Shown here: piece after piece, positions 56,817 through 64,000 of the stretch | Position numbering within the stretch: the stretch's first letter is position 1 | How the letters are laid out: every line of letters starts with the position of its first letter | Source of the DNA: Aquilaria yunnanensis | Lineage: Eukaryota > Streptophyta > Magnoliopsida > Malvales > Thymelaeaceae | Direction: 5' to 3' | Length of the DNA stretch: 64,000 bases | Assembly (NCBI GenBank): GCA_039654915.1 | Contig: CM077599.1 | Coordinates: forward strand, 1,428,501-1,492,500 | Program-made: the position numbers and the translations under genes | Notes under the pieces: model-generated | What the model was told of the DNA's origin: nothing | Database searches by the model: none | The model's input: the letters and a program-made list of their open reading frames with translations, nothing else

Positions 56817-59800
56817 CAAGTAGTAGCTTCAACTATCAAGTTGACCAAAAAACAAAAAAACAAAATAGAAGCCAGATATAGATCCGGAGTAAAAGAACAA
56901 ACTACTACTAGGTGATGGTCGAAATCTGCCTCAGCTAACTTAAAGGTTCCATACATGCATATATAATTGTTTTTTCACTAGATATATAGTTGTAAATAGC
57001 TGACTCCTTGAAAATTCAGGATTATGGTACTTGGATACCTCTTTCTTAGTCTAGGTCTTATCGGAAGTCTAGGCGCTTGGGGTCGGTACTTATTTCTCCG
57101 TTACGTACTTCTGTTCGCTGTTCGGACATTATTAAATGATAGATATTGTGGGGGAATTGAGCAACAAATACTCAAGTGGTGCCTAGCCATTTCAGAGGCT
57201 ACAGAAATGGTATTTAACGACGGTAAAGCAAGACTTTAACGACAGTAAGTTAACACAGCGGATGTCATGTGCAGGTGGCACCAAGACAAAGGAAGGAAGT
57301 TGATGGAAGAACTTTGAAAGGGCAATTTAAGCGTCTCTCTCTATATATGGACTGATCAGTTTGAGGGTCAAACCTGTAGTTAGACCTCTTTCAAGAGGAA
57401 AGTGCATGCATAGTGATACATATATACGGATTAATTATTTAAATTAATGTCGTGATAATGAAATTATAATTGTATTCTAACGTACCGGAAAATTCTAACC
57501 TTTGAGATTAACTAATTATAGTGATCCTCTTAATTTTGTACCGAATATATAGTAATAATCTTTTTTTTTAATATTATTTTTTTGCATTCAAAAGCATGAT
57601 ATAAGTGTAGAAGAAATTATATATTAATATTAAAAGTTAGGGGAATTAGCATCTCAAATTTTTCGGAACTTGGTGGAATTCCTCTTAATTCTAATTATAT
57701 ATCCTTGGACTGCCTCTTCAAATCAGTTCTATTTGCTTAATTTGTAAACATCTCTTTGTCGGTCATCAATGCAGCAAAAGCATGAATTTGGCCTTTGGAA
57801 ATAAAAAATCCAGCACCATCCATATGCGCAAGGGAAAGGGATATCTGAAAAGCAGAAATTTGACCTCACTTCCTCAGCACTACTTCCTCCCATCACATCT
57901 ACGGTTGTTACAAGTGAATTGCAAAATTATATTTTCCGTTTTGTATTTGGATTCATATGCACCAGTTGGGCCATAGGTGTGAAAAAGAAAAATGGCTAGA
58001 TGACGATGAAGAGGTAGCCAATTAACTTTGGGGGGGCGGCGAAAGTAGTATTTAATTTAGAGCTAGCTGTCGAGAGAGAGATGAACGGCGGTATCTTTTT
58101 TCTTTGCCTACCTTGATGAAAACTGCAAAGGAATGAAAGATTAAAGTTGAGTTAAGCAACACGCTATCAACGTTAACGATTAGCCTAACTAATACTCCCT
58201 CCATCACGTAATTTGTTGCACAAGTTTTAGATGAGAGTTTTTGTATTTATTTTTCAATTTTGCCCTTAGATGTGCTAGCTTCAATCTCTTCCCATCGTCA
58301 CCTTCACTTCTTTGGCTCAACCTTCATCTCCGTCCCTGCCATCGGCCTCCCTCTCCACCTACGGTCTTCATCTCCTTCTTCAATTGCTGTCTCCACAAAT
58401 GTAATTTGGCCAAATATGATGTAAATTGCAACTGCTGGTAACAGCAGTGAAGGAAACCGCTTTGTTGGACCTGGTCGCAATGTTGGTTCCAAATCACACC
58501 GGAGCAGTGGACAAAGGCAACGGGTCAGCGGTGGAGGACAATCGTTCCATCAAAATTGAGGCCTACCTATGCCCTTAATCACTCAGACCGAGCAATCAGA
58601 GCTTCTCATGCCACGATCAGATGAAATATGAAAAGACTCTGATGAGATTCGGAAGAAAAAAAGAATCAGATGAGATTTGGGAACAGAATTGATGAGTGAG
58701 TTCCAAAGTCAAAGTAAAAGGATGGCATAATTTCAAGAAACAAACTGTTTTTTCCTTAACTTTCATATGTAATGTTTTATATTCTAATATACTTGTAAAA
58801 AATAAAGTAAAATAAAAATTAAAGAAATATTATTTACAAAAGAAAATTAGTATATAATTAGATTTAGATGACAAATAAGTATGAAGATAAAAATCAGTGA
58901 AATCATCAGCAGGTACTATAAGACAAATGAGCACTTTTTTCCCGACCTCAGTTGAAGGTTTTTATATTCCAGCAGAACTGGCTGTAATTGAGCCCCGTTT
59001 GAGGTGGGTATGCATCTTCCCACGTTATTTAGTTGTGGGAGTTCTTTTCAGTTTTCAGATTAGGTTTCATATGTACAGGATTCAAAGTACGTACTATTTA
59101 ACAATAAACGAAACACCGGGAAATCTTAGTGGAAAAACAAATTATTAGCTTGAGCAAAGTCCAGTCATGATTCATATTGTCACAGCCACTAGCAACTCTC
59201 AGCCATTCTCATACACCAGCTGTGAGATTTCAATGAGGCATTGATAGACAGAACAAAATCCAAGAAGCATAATCTAAGAGGATGAATATATTGGCCGAAC
59301 GTGTTGATTTTGTGAGTCTTTCTTCTGATGAATTTCATTGTGATTCTGAAAAAAGCTCATGTTTGAAACTCTTACCAAGACCACTCTCACTAATCCAAAC
59401 ATGTAAAGTGTTCATTGAATACACCTCGCACGAACTTCTCCAAAATAAGCCATATACTCAAGAGCTCGCTAGTGCCCCCACCAATCCCTTCGTTACATGA
59501 GAAGGTGTTATCTTTAGAATAGAGGATCAGAAAGATAATAAAAAACAATGTATTGTTAGTGGACATGGATGCATTATCACTTTTTGCTCACGCATCAAAT
59601 AAGTTTAAGACACCTGAGCTTGATAAGTTTGATGAAAGTGAATACCCTAAAACTATATGATAAATAATAACTAAAAAATAATGTTATGAAAATTAATAGA
59701 CAATTTAAATTATCAGTTTTGTATCATAATAAAGTGTATTATTGTTCAATGATTATCTTTAATAAGTATGGAACTGACTATTAATATTTTAGCTAAGCTT

Positions 59801-62800
59801 TGGTACTGATTTAAAACAATTAAAAGTCTTAGTACTTAAACAAGAAAAAAAAAAAAGTTTAGGATTAAAAATGGACTGACTAATGGCTTAGTGAAGAGCG
59901 AAGGTGACAGCTGTGGTTTGGTTCGAAACAATAAAAACGAGGAGGCCACAGAGAGAGGGAAAATAAATGGGTGGACAAATCAATGCCAGTAGCTTTATTG
60001 TGTCATCAAAATTCTGATTTCTTATATAAACACACTACTTCTGGTATTCTGTTCTGGGCATTAATGAGACGGCTCCTAACCCTCGCGCTTCAGTGCTCAA
60101 AATATTTAATACTCCCCAGGCTTTAAAAAGTTTCCCGTTTGGATTGGCTAGGAGCCTAGGACCGATTGCTTTCTGAATGATTGTACTTGTACAACAACGT
60201 ATTCTTGTAATGTAATTTGGTACACTACCTAATGAAATAATATTCTAGTCGATTTTTTTTGTTGTTCAAATCATTATCGTTTAAATGGCACTGTGCTCTG
60301 TTCTTTTCCTTTAAAAAGATTATTTCATTTTTACTTATTTTTTGTCTAAACCAAAACAATTTGAAGGCTAATGTTTTATTTATCTAATCATTTGAATCGT
60401 ATTTTTTAAATTAATTTTTATAAATTTTTTTTTACCTATCATGGAAAATAAAAATTAATAAAAAGTATTCATCTTTTTAAAAAGTTTTTAAAGTGATTTT
60501 TAAATTTATTAAAATTTAAAATTTAGTTAATATATAATTTGAGTAAATAATCATTAAAAATAAAAATAATCACATAACTCATTTCTTAAAAATCTATATC
60601 GAACACACAGAAAGTGATTTTACATTCATACATTAAAAAGAAAGTAAATATTTTATCCAACGGCGGTGAGGAAAAAAAATTCCACCAGTACCTTTATTTG
60701 GAAAACTCTTATTATCCCACTAATACAGTAGAGTTAATGGCATTTAAAATAATGGCAGAAATGAATTTGCTTGAAGAAGTACACGAATTCGAGGGACACA
60801 GGCAGAAATGATCTCTGTTGTTGGTCGAGGTTAGTTAGTTCTACTCTGATCAACGAGTTACTGGTGTTTCAGAGTTTGAGAGGTGATGGAAGTGGAACTC
60901 ATGCTGTCCCAAAGAGCACCGACGAAGCTTTAGTAACTAAGTTGGCTTTGATAACATAACATACTTCAGCTTTTGCAAATTACTTAAAAGCCCCTAACGT
61001 TTTATCAAACGTAAAATTGACCCCTACATGATTTAGAAATTATTATATTTTATTCCACTTTGGGTTTTTAATTATGCGTCATCAATCATTTTGGACGACT
61101 AAAAACCTACTTAAACTGACTAGAATATCAAGAAAAATATTTGAGGGATGAAAATGGCATATAGGCAAACACAAAGCAGTTAGAAAGTTACCAAGATAAA
61201 GCACCAAAGAGAACTTGGAGAGCCTGTGAATAATTTGTCAAAATAGTTACAAAAGAGAAACAGTGGGTGGTCGCAGATAAAACAACTTCATGAATAACTC
61301 ACAGTTCTGCCTCTGGTGTAGATTGACATTTTTTTATGACTAGTTGAGAGTTGCACTTGGGGAAGATGAGGGTGTGGCTGAAGGTTAATTGGGAATGATG
61401 GTGGTAGGTTTAGATTGATTTAGTAATGTTAGTGGTTTATTCAACCAGGAAAAAAATGTAAATGGCTTTATTTGCAGTAATTAGTAAACATTAATGATTT
61501 ATATGTTATTTTTGCCCATGCGAATAAATGTAAGGGCCGACGAGCCCTAGGATACAGGTTATACGGGCTTTAGCTTTGGGCTCATAACATGTAGCGTCAG
61601 ATTATTGTTCGGCTCGCAACTTTCTTGGGCATAGCTATTGGCCCATCCACATTTTGGAAGATGAAAACATACACAAGGAGAGCGGCGCAAGCGCTGGCCT
61701 TGTGGGCTTCAACACAACTCTCACTAGTCACTACGCTACGGTGTTGGAATTGTCAAATGTGCTCAATCCCATCTTATAGCAATATGAAACAAAAACGTAA
61801 ATTTTAAATACGCTAGTTTAAAGGGTTCGTTTGTTTGTTCGTTTGTTTGTTTTTGTTCTTGCTTTGGCAGGTAAAACAACCCTGAAACTATACTTGTTGC
61901 ACTGGCTTACATATGCCTCAATAAGCTAACGTTATCTATATAATAAATTAACTTAATCAACATGAATTCCAATTTTGGAGGAAATAGTTTAAAAATATCA
62001 CTAGTATTATATATTCTTTTAAATAAAAAAGAAAAGAGAGCAATATATTAAATAATCTGCGAGGAATAAAGTCTGACCAGTTTCCAGGGGAACAAAAAGG
62101 AAGACCAAACATAAATAAGAAAAACAACATGGAATGGATATGTAAAGTATGTGGCAATGGAAGCCAGATGATGAGATGAAATTGGGTATGGGAGCATAAC
62201 AGAGAACACATGCAATTGTCTTGGCATACGCGACAAAAAATCACATTCACTCCTCACCCAACAAAACACATAGCCCACCGCTGGGACCTCTGTTGAACCC
62301 AAAACAGTAGCTTTTTTCACTTTATGCCAAACTGTTTTCGCGCTTCAATTCTCTAGCAAAACTTGTTGGAACTCTTTTTCTAAGCTTTTTTTTCTTTTTT
62401 TTGGTAAGGACATAGGAATTCTTTTCCCATGGTTGATGTAACCACTTTCTCTTTAAAAAAAAAAAAAAGATTTTGCACAATCATGCAGTAGCACCTTCAT
62501 TTAGTTTAATTTATCACTTTTTGCTTTTTCGTAAAAATTATGAATGTTGTAATATATAAATATATTACAGATTCTTTTTCAATATTATATTTGACAAATA
62601 ACACGATTACTTTTAAATCCTTCTAAAACTTTAGACACGATAATAATGCATATTTAAGAGGACAAAACAACCAAGATGAAGTTGGAAATTTAAAATCTTG
62701 TCCAAATTTTCCTGTTTCTTTTCTCTTGCTTCCTAACCCCTTCACATATACAAGCTACTTAAAAGAGTTAGGTGAAACTTGGAAGAAACTATGTAAATAA

Positions 62801-63068
62801 GTAAAGGTGACAAATATTTTGGAACAAAAAATTAAAAAAGTGATGGCAAACATTTTATGGTGGGGGGAGTATTTCTTTTCCTGCATCTTCTCTAGTCAAA
62901 GATAACAACAAACTGGTGGACATGTACAAAAAATAGTATACTCCAGTCCATAGTTCTTGCTAATAACAGTAATAGCAAAGAGGATTTTCCTCTCTTTTCT
63001 GGGTAGCATATATATGGCTTTATATATATATATAGGCAGTTTTAAGAAACGAAGATTGATCACGGAGA
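56817..63068. other. Low-copy host DNA without a recognised gene
   Basis: About 6.2 kb of ordinary AT-rich sequence with no LTR motifs. Short frames (57024-57239, 57782-57976, 58897-59148, 60614-60811, 61625-61807) show no family likeness or splice pattern. AATACTCCCTCCATCACG at about 58190 resembles a Stowaway-like end, but no partner end was found. A TTATATAAACACAC TATA-like box lies near 60021. TTTG/TTCG repeats occur at 61825-61855. 62950-63068 is 3' flank of the next gene. Confidence 0.5.
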
Positions 63069-63728
63069 TTAATTCCAAAGCTGTGCATTTTTTACCTTTG
63101 AGACACTCTCCAGCACTTCAAAAGGGAGAATATCTCCAATTACCACCACCCTCTTGCTTTCCAGGTCTACTTTGTACGAGGTCACCCCTGTTATTACACC
63201 AACAATATTCATTGTTATAAATACAATGACCAATATTCCAAAAGTCTTTTTAAAAAAATTATGGTTTCTCTATGGAAGCCACTAGCAAGCAAAACTTGAA
63301 CTGTTACTACTTTAAAAAAGAGTGGCCAAAATGAAGAGAAAATTAAGAACATGTACCATCTATCTTGGAAATGTGTTTTTCAACTTTTCTAGCACAGCCG
63401 TTGCAGTGCATCGACACCCTCAGCACCACCATCTACATATATATATACAGCTGAAATTGTGCTTTAATTAAACTAAAGATTAAAATTAGAGCCATAATGG
63501 AATAAAAGTAATTATTACCTTGGGTTTTAACTGGAAGGCCAGAGTCTGATTACCAGCAACAACATCCTTCAATCTCATCAGCTGACCTTTTTCTGCTGTG
63601 GTCACCAATGCCTTATTCTCAAACTCATCATCATCTTCATTCTCCAAAGTGTTCAAGCAGAAACAAGTGCATGAGGTTGAAGAAAGATAAAGGCAATCCA
63701 GCACCCTCCCGAGGCTCAGCTTTCCCAT
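63069..63728 (-). CDS. HMA-domain (heavy-metal-associated) plant protein, three exons
   Basis: Three exons on the - strand: 63728-63519, 63432-63357 and 63187-63069, with GT donors (AAG|GTAATA, GATG|GTACAT) and AG acceptors (GTAG|ATGG, ACAG|GGGT). They join in frame into 134 residues. Exon 1 starts MGKLSLGRVLDC and contains a Cys-rich S-T-S-C-T-C-F-C stretch, an acidic EDDDEFE run and the conserved RLKDVVAGNQTLAFQLKPK. Exon 2 carries the metal-binding MHCNGC loop (C-x2-C) and ARKVEKHISK. Exon 3 has VDLESKRVVVIGDILPFEVLESVSKVK. This is a single HMA domain of the plant HIPP/NaKR-like group, thought to bind copper or other transition metals. It ends QLWN, so no C-terminal CaaX prenylation box. 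An ATG three codons upstream (63737) is possible; the family start favours 63728. Confidence 0.85.
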
Positions 63729-63737
63729 TAGAAACAA

Positions 63738-64000
63738 ATTGCTAAGAAAACACCAAAAAGACCCAGAAAGAGTGCAAATCTGGAATGTTTATTGGTCCTC
63801 CGATCTGACTGAGAAGACTGAAGTTTGCCCACATAAATACAAGCGCTGAAATGATAGGCGCCCAAACCAATCTCAATCTGAAGGCTGAAGCTAAGTACCA
63901 GAGTACATTATTATAATGCAGACAGAGAGGCCTAAAGGTCAGTTTATGGGGAAAATCAAAAGCTGAACCGAGTCAGAAACTGAGTGGTAAAAACAAAGGA
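63738..64000 (-). promoter_or_regulatory. 5' flank of the HMA gene
   Basis: Probable leader and proximal promoter of the HMA gene. A weak TATA-like GTATTTATGTGG lies on the - strand near 63829-63840. No other feature seen up to the window end. Confidence 0.3.

Noticed and set aside
40138..56821. Target-site duplication of element 2
   Set aside because: Left flank (ATTAGC) and right flank (CAAGT) do not match, and none of the other elements gives a clear 5-bp pair.
57024..57239. 71-codon hydrophobic frame next to the LTR edge
   Set aside because: No family likeness, no promoter or splice context; probably chance.
58188..58215. Stowaway-like MITE starting at ACTCCCTCC
   Set aside because: Only one end is seen. 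The GGGGGGAGTATT at about 62865 is 4.6 kb away and does not make a plausible element.

Overview
The window looks like a repeat-rich plant nuclear chromosome, probably a eudicot. About 56.8 kb is a nest of very large Ty3/gypsy LTR retrotransposons of the Tat/Ogre kind, and the last 7 kb is low-copy host DNA ending in one intron-containing host gene for an HMA-domain (heavy-metal-associated) protein. The Tat/Ogre assignment rests on several features. The LTRs are 3.2-3.9 kb, running from TGTTGACA to TTGCCACA. There is a tRNA-type primer-binding site (TGGCGACTCCACTGGGG) and a GGGGGG polypurine tract. 73-bp tandem arrays lie just inside the 3' LTR. One copy keeps gag-protease-G-patch-RT-RNaseH followed by the start of a second RNase H, with a predicted in-frame intron between protease and RT.

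Layout. (1) 1-9251, 'element 0': 3' LTR end, tandem array, a gag-pro/RT block on the + strand although the LTRs read on the - strand, then PBS and a 5' LTR that contains a SKP1-like fragment. (2) 9252-26020, 'element 1' (- strand): 3.19-kb LTRs around a 10.6-kb interior with no gag-pol ORF. The interior instead holds an intronless LOG-type cytokinin-activating enzyme gene and three tandem copies of a basic, four-cysteine protein gene. (3) 26021-40145: rearranged LTR pieces in both orientations, including head-to-head junctions, an LTR running into a PBS with no interior, and a second long array. (4) 40146-56816, 'element 2' (- strand): a second copy of the LOG + cysteine-protein cargo, nearly identical to the first, between two LTRs that differ from each other and from element 1. 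(5) 56817-64000: host DNA; the HMA gene occupies 63069-63728 on the - strand.

Main point: a non-autonomous Ogre-like family appears to have exchanged its pol genes for a cargo of LOG plus a small gene family whose basic patch and cysteine cluster resemble the nucleic-acid-binding proteins of flexiviruses (carlavirus type). Most of the cargo genes have a TATAAAT box of their own, and most reading frames are intact in both copies. A remnant of the gag-pro/intron boundary in the same strand as the cargo shows descent from a gag-pol element. The LTRs also contain a dispersed hairpin whose paired bases co-vary, a hairpin around the polypurine tract, and a 96-bp island that is identical in two otherwise diverged LTRs.

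Limits: family calls come from motif recognition only. LTR borders rest on TG...CA ends and on PBS/PPT positions, and I found no convincing 5-bp target-site duplication. Array unit numbers are estimates. Assembly error at the inverted junctions cannot be excluded.
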